A DNA stretch of 64,000 nt from Lysobacteraceae bacterium (GTDB lineage: Bacteria > Pseudomonadota > Gammaproteobacteria > Xanthomonadales > Xanthomonadaceae), in contig JAEUPQ010000017.1 in NCBI GenBank assembly GCA_016789405.1, positions 1 to 64,000 of the forward strand, written 5' to 3'. The notes under the pieces were generated by a model. It did no database searches. It saw nothing but the letters and a program-made list of their open reading frames with translations, and was not told the origin of the DNA. Both the position numbers and the translations under genes were made by a program. Positions 27,910-39,603 of the stretch are shown piece by piece (the stretch's first letter is position 1; every line of letters begins with the position of its first letter).

Positions 27910-30900
27910 TCAGGGCGCGACGATGTTCACCGAATAGCTGGCGCTGTTGTTCGCCGGCACCGGATCGGTCGTGCCCGTGGAGTTCACGCTGCTGTTCAGG
28001 TTCAGCGTGGCCTGCGTCAGGTGCGACGGCGCGATCGTGGTGTAGGTGAACGTGGCGCGCGCATTGACCGCGAACGTGCCGTTCAGGCGACAGGAGATGA
28101 TGTGGCTGCTGCCGTCGCCATTGCGCACGCAGATCCAGCCTGACGGCGCGACCACGGTGGTGCGGTCGATCGACGAATTGCCGGTGAAGGTCACCACTGC
28201 CTGTTCCGTCGGGTTCGGGCCGGTATTGCGCACCGGCACCGAGAACTGCGCGGTGCCGCCACTGCGGATGTAGCCATAGGGGCCGCCGATCATGCGCAGC
28301 GAGGTATCGGCATTCGGTTGTGCGACGGCGGCGACCGAGACGCTGACCGTTGCCGAGTTGTCGGCGTTGGCGCGGTCGCGGGTCTGCGACTGCACCGATG
28401 CGGCCATCTCCAGCGTGCTGGCGGTCGGCAGCGAGGGTGCGGTGGCGGTCGCGGTGAACACCGCCTGGCCGGCTTCATCCAGCGACGTGGCCGTGCAGGT
28501 GACGGTCGTCGTGCCGCCGGCCTGTACCGGCGCGCCGCAGGTCCAGCCTGCAGGCGCCGAAACGGTCACCGGCACCAGTGCGTTGAACACCAGCGCCACC
28601 GCCGGGAACGAGGCCTTGTTCGGGCCCGCGTTGTCGACGGTGATGGTGAACGGCACGGCTGCGCCGGCAGCGACGTTCGCGGACGGTGTCGTCGCACCGA
28701 GCGACAGGTCGGCGGTGCGGAAGTCATTGACGCCCACGACGACGCGTACCGGATCGTGGTCGGACACGCGGATCGCATTGCCGGCCACGCCGTAGTTGTG
28801 CACGCCGAAGTCGGCATTGATGCGCGCATGGTCCACCGACAGCGTGGCCACCTCCATCAGCATCGCTTCGTTGACGACGACGTGGTCCAGCGTCTGGGCG
28901 TTGCCTTCGAACACGTACGAGTACTTCTCGGCGCCGTCGATGATCAGGTCCGAACCGTCGATGAGCGGCGTGGTGATCGGGCTGGCGAGGTCGTAGACGA
29001 CCTGGTCGGCCGGCACGGCGTCGCCGCGCACGATGCCCATCACGTCGACATAGCCGTCGTTGAACTCGAACGCATTGAAGTCGCCCAGCAGCACGATGTG
29101 CTCGGACGGGTTCGCCTGCTGGCGGGCCTGCACCAGGTTGGCCAGGTAGAGCGCCTGCTGGCCGCGCTTGGCGCGCACGCGATGGCCTTCGCTGGCCCAG
29201 CCGCCGCTGCCCGGACCGGTGTCGTCGACCCCGTTGAGCGAACGCAGGTGGTTGACGAACACGGTGACCGGATAGCTGGCGCCGTTGTCCTGGTGAACGC
29301 GCGCACGCAGCATCAGCGGCGGGCGATCGTTGAGCAGCGAGGTGCTGCTGTCCGGATTGGTGAACAGCGTGTCCTTGCCGAACTGCACCACTTCCAGCAC
29401 TTCGACGCGGTTGGTCGTGCCGAGGCTGCGGTTGCTGACCAGGAAGCCGACGTTGATGCCGCCCTGGTCGTTGCCCTGCACCAGGTACGGCACGTACTGC
29501 GGCGCGCGCGCGCAGGTGCTGTTGATGCGATCGGCGAGCAGCCCGAGCACGCGGAGATTCTCGACTTCGACCACGCCCAGGATGTCGGGCGCCTTCATGT
29601 AGTCGCAGATCGCCAGCGAGGTCTTCGTGAGGCGCTTGTCCAGCGCGGCGGCCTGGATCGTCGGACCGCCGTTGCTGTCGTTCACTTCATCGAAGAAGCG
29701 CAGCAGGTTGAAGCCGCCGATGGTGACGTCTTCATAGCGGGCGTCGGCGACCGCGGTCGGCGTCTTGCCGCCGCTCACGGAAACCGTGCCGGCGTCGGGC
29801 AGCAGCGCCCAGGTGCCGGAGAAATAGTCGAGCACGCCGACCATGCCGTTCACGTCGGTGCCGGCGTCGATGGCCACGGCAGTCGCGCCGACCTGGCCGC
29901 GGCTGCGCACCATCAGGCGTTCCTGGTTGGTGTCGAAGCGCGGCGGGGTCTTGCCACCCGGGACCGGGAACACGTCCATGACGCTGATGCCCGGCTCGCG
30001 GAACGGTCGTTCGACGCCCGGCAGGGTCACGTGGAAGACGCCGGTGGTCGACGAGGTCGCCGGGCCTTCACTGATGTTGCCGTCCGAGCCCGAGACCGAG
30101 AACGCGCGCGGCACGCTGACGCGCATGCCTTCGAACTTCTCCGCGGTGCCCGGGAGCGCCGTCGGCCCGAAGTCGGCGGAAGTCAGTTCGACCGGCGTCG
30201 GCAGCGCATTGCCGGTCGACAGCACCTGGATCCCGGTCACCGACACGATTTCGGTGATCGACAACTGGTTGAGGTTGGTGCTGGGCGTGAACTCGGTGAC
30301 CGTGCCGCTGACGCGGACGCGGTTTCCCACGGCAGCGGTGGCCGGCGGAGCGGTCGAGGTGAAGACGAAGATGCCCTGCGACGTGTTCGGATCGGCGTCG
30401 ACGTTGGCGTCGGCGGTCTGCAGGAAGAAGCCGTTGTTGAATTTCTGCGCGGTGACGATGCCTTCGGTGACGACCACGGCGCCGTTGATCGGCGACACGA
30501 GACCGTTGCCCTGGATGTCGTGGATCTGCACGACGCTGACGTCGTCGTTCTGGATGGTGCCCAGTCCCTGGCCGTCCGCGACGATCGCACCGGTGACCGA
30601 GTCGATGTTGACGAAGAAGGTCTCGTCCGCTTCGGTGGTGGTGTCGCCGTTGACCAGCACGCTGAACGCGATCGCGTTGTCGCCCTCGGCAATGACCACG
30701 GTGCCGCCGGTGGCGATGTAGTCGCTGCCCGCGGTGGCCGTACCGTTCGCGGTGCTGTAGGTGATCGTCACGCCGCCCGGGCCGGCCGGCTGGCTCAGGC
30801 CGAAGGCGAAGAAGAACGCGGTGGTGCCGCTGTCGCCTTCGATGGCGCTGACGTCGTTGACGGACACCACGGGCGAGGCGCTGCCGCCGACGCTGATCGA

Positions 30901-31614
30901 GAAGTCGTCGATGGCCAGCCCGTCGTCGGACGAGCTTGCGTCCGAATCGTTCCAGCGCACGCAGAAGCTGCCGCCGTTGGCGATCACCACGCTGCCGACG
31001 TTCGCGCTGAGCGCCGTGCGATTGCCGGCGGCGTTGCCGTCCTTCGCACCGATCGTGGCGGTGTTGGGCGTGGTGAAATCGAGCGTGTCGACGTCGACCC
31101 ACGTGCCCGTGCTCAGCGACGTCGCATCGAGGCTGTACTGGAAGTCGAGGCGATCGGTGCGCGCGGCCGTGCCGAGGCGCCACTGTTCGCCGGTGTAGGC
31201 GATGTCGAAACTCGTGAGAGTATTGCCGGTCGCATTGTTGAAGCAGGCGCCGTAGGTCGCGATCAGCGTGCCGCTGCGCAGGCTGCCGAGCGCGCGTTCG
31301 GTGCTGCCCGCCGCGCCGTAGCTGTAGGTGTCGCCGGTGTTGCTGCCGCCGGTATCGACGGCGTACTGCTCGTTGTCGCGCGCGCCGCCGCCGGTTTCGT
31401 TCAGCAGCCACCCGGTCGGCAGGTTGCTGTTGGTGGTGCTGCCCGCGGTATTCGACAGGGTGTCGAAATCCTGCGCGTACGTACCGCCGGTGAGTTGTAT
31501 GTTCTGGGCCAGAGCAGGCGCGGAGGCGCCGCACAGCAGGAGCGCCGCCAGCACGAAGCGTGCAGGCAGTGGCATGAGACCGGCCGGTTTGGCGCGGCCA
31601 ACGTGACGAAGCAT
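27910..31614 (-). CDS. Extracellular nuclease, ExeM/NucH type, copy with intact catalytic His
   Basis: 1234 residues from the ATG preceded by AGGGGA. Signal peptide ends ALAQ at about residue 37. Order: a jelly-roll-like N-terminal region, a Calx-beta domain (VSVNDVSAIEGDSGTTAFFF), an OB-like segment (VQIHDIQGNGLVSPINGAVV), the endonuclease/exonuclease/phosphatase domain, and C-terminal CARDB/DUF11-like repeats. Catalytic motifs are ILGVVEVEN (metal Glu), HIVLLGDFNAFEFNDGY (Asp, Asn) and RVSDHDPVRVV (catalytic His). Known relatives are secreted DNases used for eDNA turnover and phosphate supply. A paralogue lies immediately upstream on the same strand. No lipobox is seen. Confidence 0.88.
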   Translation of the reverse strand: MLRHVGRAKPAGLMPLPARFVLAALLLCGASAPALAQNIQLTGGTYAQDFDTLSNTAGSTTNSNLPTGWLLNETGGGARDNEQYAVDTGGSNTGDTYSYGAAGSTERALGSLRSGTLIATYGACFNNATGNTLTSFDIAYTGEQWRLGTAARTDRLDFQYSLDATSLSTGTWVDVDTLDFTTPNTATIGAKDGNAAGNRTALSANVGSVVIANGGSFCVRWNDSDASSSDDGLAIDDFSISVGGSASPVVSVNDVSAIEGDSGTTAFFFAFGLSQPAGPGGVTITYSTANGTATAGSDYIATGGTVVIAEGDNAIAFSVLVNGDTTTEADETFFVNIDSVTGAIVADGQGLGTIQNDDVSVVQIHDIQGNGLVSPINGAVVVTEGIVTAQKFNNGFFLQTADANVDADPNTSQGIFVFTSTAPPATAAVGNRVRVSGTVTEFTPSTNLNQLSITEIVSVTGIQVLSTGNALPTPVELTSADFGPTALPGTAEKFEGMRVSVPRAFSVSGSDGNISEGPATSSTTGVFHVTLPGVERPFREPGISVMDVFPVPGGKTPPRFDTNQERLMVRSRGQVGATAVAIDAGTDVNGMVGVLDYFSGTWALLPDAGTVSVSGGKTPTAVADARYEDVTIGGFNLLRFFDEVNDSNGGPTIQAAALDKRLTKTSLAICDYMKAPDILGVVEVENLRVLGLLADRINSTCARAPQYVPYLVQGNDQGGINVGFLVSNRSLGTTNRVEVLEVVQFGKDTLFTNPDSSTSLLNDRPPLMLRARVHQDNGASYPVTVFVNHLRSLNGVDDTGPGSGGWASEGHRVRAKRGQQALYLANLVQARQQANPSEHIVLLGDFNAFEFNDGYVDVMGIVRGDAVPADQVVYDLASPITTPLIDGSDLIIDGAEKYSYVFEGNAQTLDHVVVNEAMLMEVATLSVDHARINADFGVHNYGVAGNAIRVSDHDPVRVVVGVNDFRTADLSLGATTPSANVAAGAAVPFTITVDNAGPNKASFPAVALVFNALVPVTVSAPAGWTCGAPVQAGGTTTVTCTATSLDEAGQAVFTATATAPSLPTASTLEMAASVQSQTRDRANADNSATVSVSVAAVAQPNADTSLRMIGGPYGYIRSGGTAQFSVPVRNTGPNPTEQAVVTFTGNSSIDRTTVVAPSGWICVRNGDGSSHIISCRLNGTFAVNARATFTYTTIAPSHLTQATLNLNSSVNSTGTTDPVPANNSASYSVNIVAP

Positions 31615-31979
31615 TCGATGTCCCCTTGGCTTGTTGGTCAGGAAACGCACCCCGTGTCCGTTTCCCGCATCTCCCTACCGATCCCGACCGGGAGGGCTCC
31701 CCATGGACCGGCGCCGCACGGCACCCGTCCCTCGTTGCGGCCTTCCTTGCTCGCACGGTCCAGCGTGAATCGCCGGGTTGCTGCATCGCCAGGTCGAGCT
31801 GTGGCGGAACAGAAACCATTCGCCCCCGTCTGGGAGTGATCCCGGATTGTGACGGAAATCCTGCGGCCTGTGCATTGCAGGCCGATGACCGGGTCGGAAT
31901 CCTGCCGCCGTATACGGTTTTCGCCTTCCATACCCGCAAGAGAAGGGCCGTATGGGAGGCGGCGGTGCTTCCGGCAGTC
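31615..31979. other. Spacer between the two nuclease genes
   Basis: 365 bases with no supported gene. AAGGGGA at 31625 (minus strand) is the ribosome binding site of the downstream nuclease gene. No convincing terminator for the upstream copy was found, so read-through is possible. Confidence 0.4.
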
Positions 31980-34900
31980 CTACTCGTTCAGCAATTTCGC
32001 CCTTCTGGCCGCAGATCCTGGCCTGAGCATCGGGCGCGCGCGGCCGTGCAGCACCAGCCGGACCGCATTGTTGGCGGGATTGCGATCAGCGGTTCCGGCA
32101 CCCGGTGCGATTGATGCGGAGATCGAGGTATCTCTCAAACCTGAGCTCGCGACGGACAGGGTGAACGGCGCTTCGCTTCCCGCCGGCATCGCCAGCGTGG
32201 AGTGGCAGTCCTGACGGAAACCATGCGATGTCGCGACTTCCGTGCATGTCCAGTTCGCTGCCGGCACGATGGTCACGTTGCGCGCAGGCGCGTCGCCGAC
32301 GATGGTGAGGCGCGGCGCGACGATCGTCCGACGGTCATTGTTGCGCACGGCGAGAACCCGGGTGCCCTTGCGCTTGCCCTCGCCATTCACCTGGACGGAA
32401 GGGTCGATCGCATCGACAGTATCCTCGCCCAGATCAGTCGAGCGCCGGAATACAAGCGATGTCAGTGCCTGGTTGTTGCCGGGTTCGGGATCCTTGTCGA
32501 ACGATGTTGTTGCGGCCGCCATCGCCAAGGACCAATCAAGGTCGTGGCCGGCGTAGGGGGCGGTGATGTCGGCGGTGATGGCCGCCCTTTCGCCGCTGGG
32601 GAATTCGTTCGAAACACAGGTGACCGTCGTTGTCGAATCGAATAGGTTGCGAACGCCATCCGTGCAGCGCCAGCCGGCAGAGGCTGTGGCGGAGACCGAC
32701 TCCAGCAACTTGTCGAACACGAGCGCGACGCTGGCGTACGACACTAGGTCCGGACCATGGTTTTCGACGTTGGCGATGAAACGTGCCTTGCTGGTGCCAA
32801 CGACGTCGCCCCCGTTGCTGGCGACTACGCTGAGGTCGGCGAGCGCGAACATCCGCACCGCGACCATGGTTTGATTGTTGCCGTTCACCGGGTCCGCCAC
32901 GGACGACGCAATGGCCGCATGCATATGCAGTGCACGGTCACGCCGGAGCGGGTCGGTAGCGGTATTGATGCTGAAGATGGCTTTTGCAGCATTTGCGAAT
33001 GATGCCGTGGTGCAGGTCAGGGTCGTGTCGATCGTGCTTGCCAGCGGAGCCGCGCAGGTCCAACCCGCGGGAGCCACGACGACCGGCGATACGGGGGCAT
33101 CGAAAGTCAGCCTCAGCGAGGCGGATCCCGCATCGTTCGGTCCGACATTGTCGACGATGACCGAATGGATCACGATCCCGCCCATCCTGGCTTCGTCATC
33201 CATCGCGCTTGCGCTCACGGCAAGGTCGGCGCTCCTGAATGCAGCGACGGAGATTGCCACGCGAACCGGGTCGCGGTCCGACACGCGGATCGCGTTTCCG
33301 GCTACGCCGTGATGGTGCGCCCCGAAGTCGGCGTTGATGCGCGCGTGCTCGACCTTGATGTCTCCGGCGTCCATGACCAACGCCTCGTTGAGCACGACGT
33401 GATCGAGCATCTGGGCGTTTCCATCGAGCACGTACGAGTACTTCCCGGCGGCATCGGTGATCAGGTCCGAAGCATCGACGAGAGGCGTTTCGATCGGGCT
33501 TTCGAGGTCATGGACGACCTCTTCGGCCGGCACTTCGTCGCCGCGCACGATGCCCATCACGTCGACGTAACCGTCGTTGAACTCGAACGCATTGAAATCG
33601 CCGAGAAGCACGATGTGCTCGTCGCGATCGGCGGTTTGCATCGATTGCACGAGCTCGGCGAGAAACAGCGCCTGCTGGCCGCGCTTGGCGCGGACACGGT
33701 GGCCTTCCGTCGTCCAGCCCGAACTGCCGCCGCTGCCGTCGTCGATACCCTGGATCGAACGCAGGTCGTTGGCGATCACCGTGACCGGATAGATTGCACC
33801 GTTGTCATGATGCACGCGGGCACGCAGCATCAGTGGCGGATGCTCGTACAGCGGCGAAGCACTGCCGTCGGGGTTGGCGAGAAAGCTGTTCCTGCCGTAT
33901 TGCGTCAGCTCCGCCACTTCGACGCGCGTGCCCGTGCCGACGATGCGATTGCTGATGAGGAAGCCCACGTTCATGCCCCCCGGGTCGTTGCCCTGAATGA
34001 GGAAGGGAACGTACTGTGGAGCGCGCGTGCACTCGCTGTTGATGCGATCGGCCAACAGACCGAGCACGCGAACGTTCTCGACTTCGACGACACCGAGGAT
34101 GTCCGGGGCCTTCAGGTAGTCGCAGATCGCCAGGGAGGCTTTGCCGACACGCGTGTCGAGGGCGACCTGGCTCAGCGTCGGCCCTCCGTTTCCGTCGTCG
34201 ACATCGTCGTAGAAGCGCATCAGGTTGATGCCGCCGATGGTCATGTCTTCGTAGCGTGCGTCCGAGACGGGGGTGGCGGTCTTGCCGCCAGCCACGATCA
34301 TCGCGCCGGGATCGGGAAGGATCGTCCATGTGCCCGAGGCGTAGTCGAGCACGCCAGCCCCGACCTGAACCATGGCATCCGCATCCGCGGCGATGGCGAC
34401 CGTGCCGGCTTGCCCGCGGCCGTGCACCGCCAGGCGTTCCGGATTGGTGTCGAAGCGGGGTGGGGTTTTACCGCTCGGCAACGGAGACCGGTCCAGGACG
34501 CTGATGCCGGGCTCGCGGAACGGCCGGGCGACCCCATTCAACGCGATGTGGAACGTGCCGGTCGTCGACGCGCTGGCCGTGGATTCGCTGATGCTGCCGT
34601 CCGTGCCCGAAATCGTCCGGGCGCTGGCCACACTCACGCGCATGCCTTCGTACTTCTCGGCGGTGCCCGGAAGCGCCGACGGGCCGAAATCGGCATCGTT
34701 CAGTGCGATCGGGTGTGGCAGTTGGTTACCCGTCGAGAGTTCCTGGATGGATCTCACTGACCCGATCTGCGTGATCGTCAGCTGGTTCAGGCTGGTGCTT
34801 GGCAGGAGCTCGGCGACCGTGCCGGTCACGCGGATGCGGTTGCCCACCGTGGCAGCGGCTGGCGGCGCGCTCGCGGTGGACACGAAAATGCCCTGCGAGG

Positions 34901-36110
34901 TGTCTGGATCTGCGTCGACATCGGCGTCCGCGGTCTGCAGGAAGAAGCCGCCAACCGCCTTCTGCGCAGTGACGATGCCCTCCGTGGCGACCACGGTTCC
35001 ATTCAGCGGCGATGTCAGGCCGCTGCCCTGGATGTCGTGGATCTGCACCAGCGGGAAATCGTCGTTCTGGATCGTGCCGACTGCCTGTGCGTCCCCCACG
35101 GCTGCACCGCTGACGCTGTCGATGTTGAAGAACAGGGTCTCGTCGGGTTCGATCGTGGTGTCGCCATTGATCGCCAAACTGACAGTGGCAAGGCGACCAC
35201 CGGCCGGGATGGCGATGCCCGTGGCGTTGATGGCCTGGTAGTCGCTGCCGGCGAGGGCAGATCCATCCGCAGTACGGACGTTGAAGGTCACGCCGCCTTC
35301 GCCCGCCGGCTTGCTGAGAAGCACGTAGAACAAAAGATTGGTGGCGCCCGCGTCACCTTCGAGTCTGGACTCGTCACTCACGGTGATCGTCGGGAGCGAC
35401 GTGGGACCCGCCGTGATCCAGAAGTCGTCCACCGCGAGGCCGTCATCCGCGCCCGATGCATCTGAATCGCTCCAGCGGATGCAGAACGTATCTCCCGGCG
35501 GAAGGCCGCCGGCCACGAGCGCACCCACGGCGGCGCTGCGCTGTCGGCGATTACCCGGGCTGTTGCCATCTCGGGGGCCTATCCCTCCGGTTGTGTTCGG
35601 GGTGGTGAAGTCCAGCGCCGTGATGGGATGCCATGTGCCGCTCGTCAGCGACGCAGAATCGAGACTGTATTCGAATACGAGCGAGTCGGTACGGCCTGCG
35701 GTGCCGAGCCGCCAGTGTTCACCGGTATAACCCATGGTGAATTCTGTGAGCGGGGCGCTCATGTAGTTCCGGAAGCATGTGCCGAATACTGTCGCCACGC
35801 TGCTGGTGCGGAGGCCTCCCAGCGCGCGATCTGTGCTTCCCGTGGCGCCGTAGCTGTAGGTGTCGCCGACTTGGCTGATCCCTCTGTCGACGGCATATCG
35901 CTCATCGTCGAGCGAGCCGCCGCCAGTTTCGACGAGCATCCAGCCCGTCGGCAGCGTGTTGAATGTCGAGCTGCCATCGCTGTTGGACAGCGAGTCGAAG
36001 TTCTGTCGGTATGTCGCACTCGTAAGCGGAATGGGTTGAGCCTGCGTTGCGCCCACGATCCCGATGAAAAGCAGAATGATCGCGAGACTGCGACGGAAAG
36101 AACTTGCCAC
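31980..36110 (-). CDS. Extracellular nuclease paralogue with catalytic His replaced by Arg
   Basis: 1376 residues from a GTG preceded by GAGGGGA. Signal peptide SLAIILLFIGIVGATQA. The domain order is as in the downstream copy (N-terminal region, Calx-beta with VSDESRLEGDAGATNLLF, OB-like VQIHDIQGSGLTSPLNGTVV, EEP nuclease, longer C-terminal DUF11-like region). ILGVVEVENVRVL and HIVLLGDFNAFEFNDGY are intact, but the final motif reads RVSDRDPVRVA: CGC (Arg) replaces the CAC (His) of the paralogue, a single transition. In the DNase I/APE1 fold this His is essential, so this copy may be inactive or altered. The frame is open throughout. Confidence 0.85.
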   Translation of the reverse strand: MASSFRRSLAIILLFIGIVGATQAQPIPLTSATYRQNFDSLSNSDGSSTFNTLPTGWMLVETGGGSLDDERYAVDRGISQVGDTYSYGATGSTDRALGGLRTSSVATVFGTCFRNYMSAPLTEFTMGYTGEHWRLGTAGRTDSLVFEYSLDSASLTSGTWHPITALDFTTPNTTGGIGPRDGNSPGNRRQRSAAVGALVAGGLPPGDTFCIRWSDSDASGADDGLAVDDFWITAGPTSLPTITVSDESRLEGDAGATNLLFYVLLSKPAGEGGVTFNVRTADGSALAGSDYQAINATGIAIPAGGRLATVSLAINGDTTIEPDETLFFNIDSVSGAAVGDAQAVGTIQNDDFPLVQIHDIQGSGLTSPLNGTVVATEGIVTAQKAVGGFFLQTADADVDADPDTSQGIFVSTASAPPAAATVGNRIRVTGTVAELLPSTSLNQLTITQIGSVRSIQELSTGNQLPHPIALNDADFGPSALPGTAEKYEGMRVSVASARTISGTDGSISESTASASTTGTFHIALNGVARPFREPGISVLDRSPLPSGKTPPRFDTNPERLAVHGRGQAGTVAIAADADAMVQVGAGVLDYASGTWTILPDPGAMIVAGGKTATPVSDARYEDMTIGGINLMRFYDDVDDGNGGPTLSQVALDTRVGKASLAICDYLKAPDILGVVEVENVRVLGLLADRINSECTRAPQYVPFLIQGNDPGGMNVGFLISNRIVGTGTRVEVAELTQYGRNSFLANPDGSASPLYEHPPLMLRARVHHDNGAIYPVTVIANDLRSIQGIDDGSGGSSGWTTEGHRVRAKRGQQALFLAELVQSMQTADRDEHIVLLGDFNAFEFNDGYVDVMGIVRGDEVPAEEVVHDLESPIETPLVDASDLITDAAGKYSYVLDGNAQMLDHVVLNEALVMDAGDIKVEHARINADFGAHHHGVAGNAIRVSDRDPVRVAISVAAFRSADLAVSASAMDDEARMGGIVIHSVIVDNVGPNDAGSASLRLTFDAPVSPVVVAPAGWTCAAPLASTIDTTLTCTTASFANAAKAIFSINTATDPLRRDRALHMHAAIASSVADPVNGNNQTMVAVRMFALADLSVVASNGGDVVGTSKARFIANVENHGPDLVSYASVALVFDKLLESVSATASAGWRCTDGVRNLFDSTTTVTCVSNEFPSGERAAITADITAPYAGHDLDWSLAMAAATTSFDKDPEPGNNQALTSLVFRRSTDLGEDTVDAIDPSVQVNGEGKRKGTRVLAVRNNDRRTIVAPRLTIVGDAPARNVTIVPAANWTCTEVATSHGFRQDCHSTLAMPAGSEAPFTLSVASSGLRDTSISASIAPGAGTADRNPANNAVRLVLHGRARPMLRPGSAARRAKLLNE

Positions 36111-36424
36111 GGAATCCCCTCGGCTTGATGTGACAGCGGGTCTGCGCCAGCGCTCGCGCTCTGGATTTCCCGACCCTTCCCCCGACTGCGTGCGATCCGG
36201 CGTGCAACCGCAGTCCCCAGCGTATTGTGGAGGAGATGGTTGTCGGCCACACCTCTCTCGATCCCATCCGGAGGCGGAATCCGGCTGTTCCGCGTCTCGA
36301 CGGAGAATGCGACGGACGTCCGGACGTTCGTGTGCTGCAGGTGTGGCCTGCGGCATTCCGCTGGGCCTTCCTTGCCCCAACGAATTGCCTGCGTCTCCAT
36401 ACGCTTGTGCGCTATCCTGTACGG
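36111..36424. other. Divergent spacer between nuclease and dioxygenase genes
   Basis: 314 bases that must hold the promoters of both divergent transcripts. The GAGGGGA ribosome binding site of the nuclease is at its left edge. No gene, strong palindrome or clear -35/-10 pair is seen. Confidence 0.4.
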
Positions 36425-37285
36425 ATGAGCATCGAACGCAACGAGCGCCCGCTCGAATCGGGCATCCACACCGACCTGGCCGGTCGCATCACCTACGGCG
36501 GCTACCTGCACCTGGACCGCCTGCTGTCTGCCCAGCACCCCCTCTCTGATCCGCCGCAGCACGACGAAATGCTGTTCGTGATCCAGCACCAGGTCGCCGA
36601 ACTGTGGATGAAGCTGCTGGTCCACGAACTGACCGCTGCCGTGGAGCACCTGCGCAACGACCGCGTGTGGCAGTTCGGCAAGGTCACCGCGCGCTGCAAG
36701 CGCGTGCAGGAGCAGTTGACCGGCATGTGGTCGGTGCTGGAAACGCTCACGCCGTCCGAGTACATGGAATTCCGTGCGGCACTGGGTCCGTCGTCCGGCT
36801 TCCAGTCGCTGCAGTACCGCACCATCGAATTCCTGATGGGCAACAAGAACGCGGCGATGCTGAAGGTCTTCGACTACGACCCGGTCGCCCAGGACGGGCT
36901 GCGCGCTGTCCTCGAAGCGCCGAGCCTCTACGACGAGTTCCTGAGTTACCTCGCGCGCTGGGGCCACGCGGTGCCATCGGTGCACCTCGAACGCGACTGG
37001 ACGAAGGCGCACGTGCACGATCCTGCGCTGGTGCCTGTCTTCGAACGCATCTACGAAGACACCGGCACCTACTGGCGCGAATACGCACTGTGCGAAGACC
37101 TGGTCGACCTGGAGAACCAGTTCCAGATCTGGCGCTTCCGTCACTTGCGCACGGTGATGCGCGTGATCGGCTTCAAGCGCGGCACCGGCGGCTCCAGCGG
37201 CGCGGGCTTCCTCAAGCAGGCGCTGGACCTGACCTTCTTCCCCGAGCTGTTCGACGTCCGCACCTCGATCGGCCCCGGGCGCTGA
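36425..37285 (+). CDS. kynA: Tryptophan 2,3-dioxygenase
   Basis: 286 residues, the length of bacterial TDO. A heme enzyme that opens the indole ring of L-Trp to N-formylkynurenine, the first step of the kynurenine pathway. Family segments are [52 protein letters not shown] and the C-terminal [16 protein letters not shown] loop that binds substrate. It is alone on its transcript, divergent from the nuclease gene; a POT peptide transporter and the tyrosine catabolic genes follow, forming an aromatic amino acid neighbourhood. kynB/kynU are not in the window. Confidence 0.96.
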   Translation: MSIERNERPLESGIHTDLAGRITYGGYLHLDRLLSAQHPLSDPPQHDEMLFVIQHQVAELWMKLLVHELTAAVEHLRNDRVWQFGKVTARCKRVQEQLTGMWSVLETLTPSEYMEFRAALGPSSGFQSLQYRTIEFLMGNKNAAMLKVFDYDPVAQDGLRAVLEAPSLYDEFLSYLARWGHAVPSVHLERDWTKAHVHDPALVPVFERIYEDTGTYWREYALCEDLVDLENQFQIWRFRHLRTVMRVIGFKRGTGGSSGAGFLKQALDLTFFPELFDVRTSIGPGR

Positions 37286-37477
37286 GTTGCGCGGACGCAA
37301 GCGGACGTCCGCTTGCGGAGGCCCTCGGCGATAGAACGATGAATCCGCTGCGTCTGCAGCGGATGCTGCATTGCAGCAATACGGATGCGGTTTGACGCGC
37401 CGGGACGGGTCGGTCATTCTCCGGCGGCCCGGCGACTGCCCGGGATCATTTCGTTTCCTTTCTGAGAGAGAAGCCGC

Positions 37478-38980
<1,503 letters not shown>

Positions 38981-39014
38981 GACAGCACGTCGCAAGCCCG
39001 CAAGGGCTGCACAT

Positions 39015-39087
39015 GCCGCGACGCTTGTCGCGGCGTACCATCCGGGGGATCCGGATGGCTGGACGGGCCCGCAGATGCGGGCCCGTC
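39015..39087 (+). terminator. Tandem hairpins after the peptide transporter
   Basis: GCCGCGAC-GCTT-GTCGCGGC (39015-39034) and GACGGGCCCGC-AGAT-GCGGGCCCGTC (39062-39087, followed by TTCG). The second 11-bp stem is a likely terminator; the first may be a stabilising hairpin. Confidence 0.7.
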
Positions 39088-39150
39088 TTCGTTCCGGCAC
39101 CATCATCCATCGAGATCATCCATCGTGTGTGTGCATCCTGGGGAGGACGC

Positions 39151-39582
39151 ATGGCTCTGCGCGAGAAACCGCCGCTGTGGTTCTGGATCGTCGGCGTGCT
39201 GATGCTGTTGTGGAACGGGGTCGGCGTGATGGCCTACGTCGCCGAGGCGACGATGTCCGCCGAAACGCTGCGGGCGCTGCCCGAGGGGCAGCGCGCATTG
39301 CTGCTCTCGCGACCCGCATGGGCCACGGCCGCATACGCGGTGGCGGTCTTCGGTGGCGTTGCCGGCTGTCTGCTGCTCCTGATCCGCCGTCGCCTGGCGA
39401 TCCCGGTGCTCGTGCTGTCCTTGCTTGGCGTGCTGGTGCAGCTGGGACACGCGTTCGGCATCGCAGGGGCACTGCATGTCCTCGGCCCGACAGGTGCCGT
39501 GCTGCCCGCGCTTGTGCTGGCGGGCGCGCTCTTCCTGGTCTGGTTCGCTCGCCGGGCCCGCATGAAGGGTTGGCTGCGCTGA
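39151..39582 (+). CDS. Small four-helix membrane protein
   Basis: 143 residues with GGGGAGG before the ATG. Four predicted membrane helices: WFWIVGVLMLLWNGVGVMAYV, AAYAVAVFGGVAGCLLLLI, IPVLVLSLLGVLVQLGHAF and AVLPALVLAGALFLVWFA. The layout resembles uncharacterised inner-membrane proteins often labelled sugar-transporter-like, but no function is known. It sits convergent to the MarR-type regulator. Confidence 0.75.
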   Translation: MALREKPPLWFWIVGVLMLLWNGVGVMAYVAEATMSAETLRALPEGQRALLLSRPAWATAAYAVAVFGGVAGCLLLLIRRRLAIPVLVLSLLGVLVQLGHAFGIAGALHVLGPTGAVLPALVLAGALFLVWFARRARMKGWLR

Positions 39583-39603
39583 CCGCCTCCCGCGGCTGCC
39601 GGC

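Noticed and set aside
28318-31839. Plus-strand open frame of 1173 codons opposite the downstream nuclease
   Set aside because: Antisense shadow. The minus-strand gene has a signal peptide, domains and catalytic motifs, while this frame has an arginine/alanine-rich sequence with no recognisable feature.
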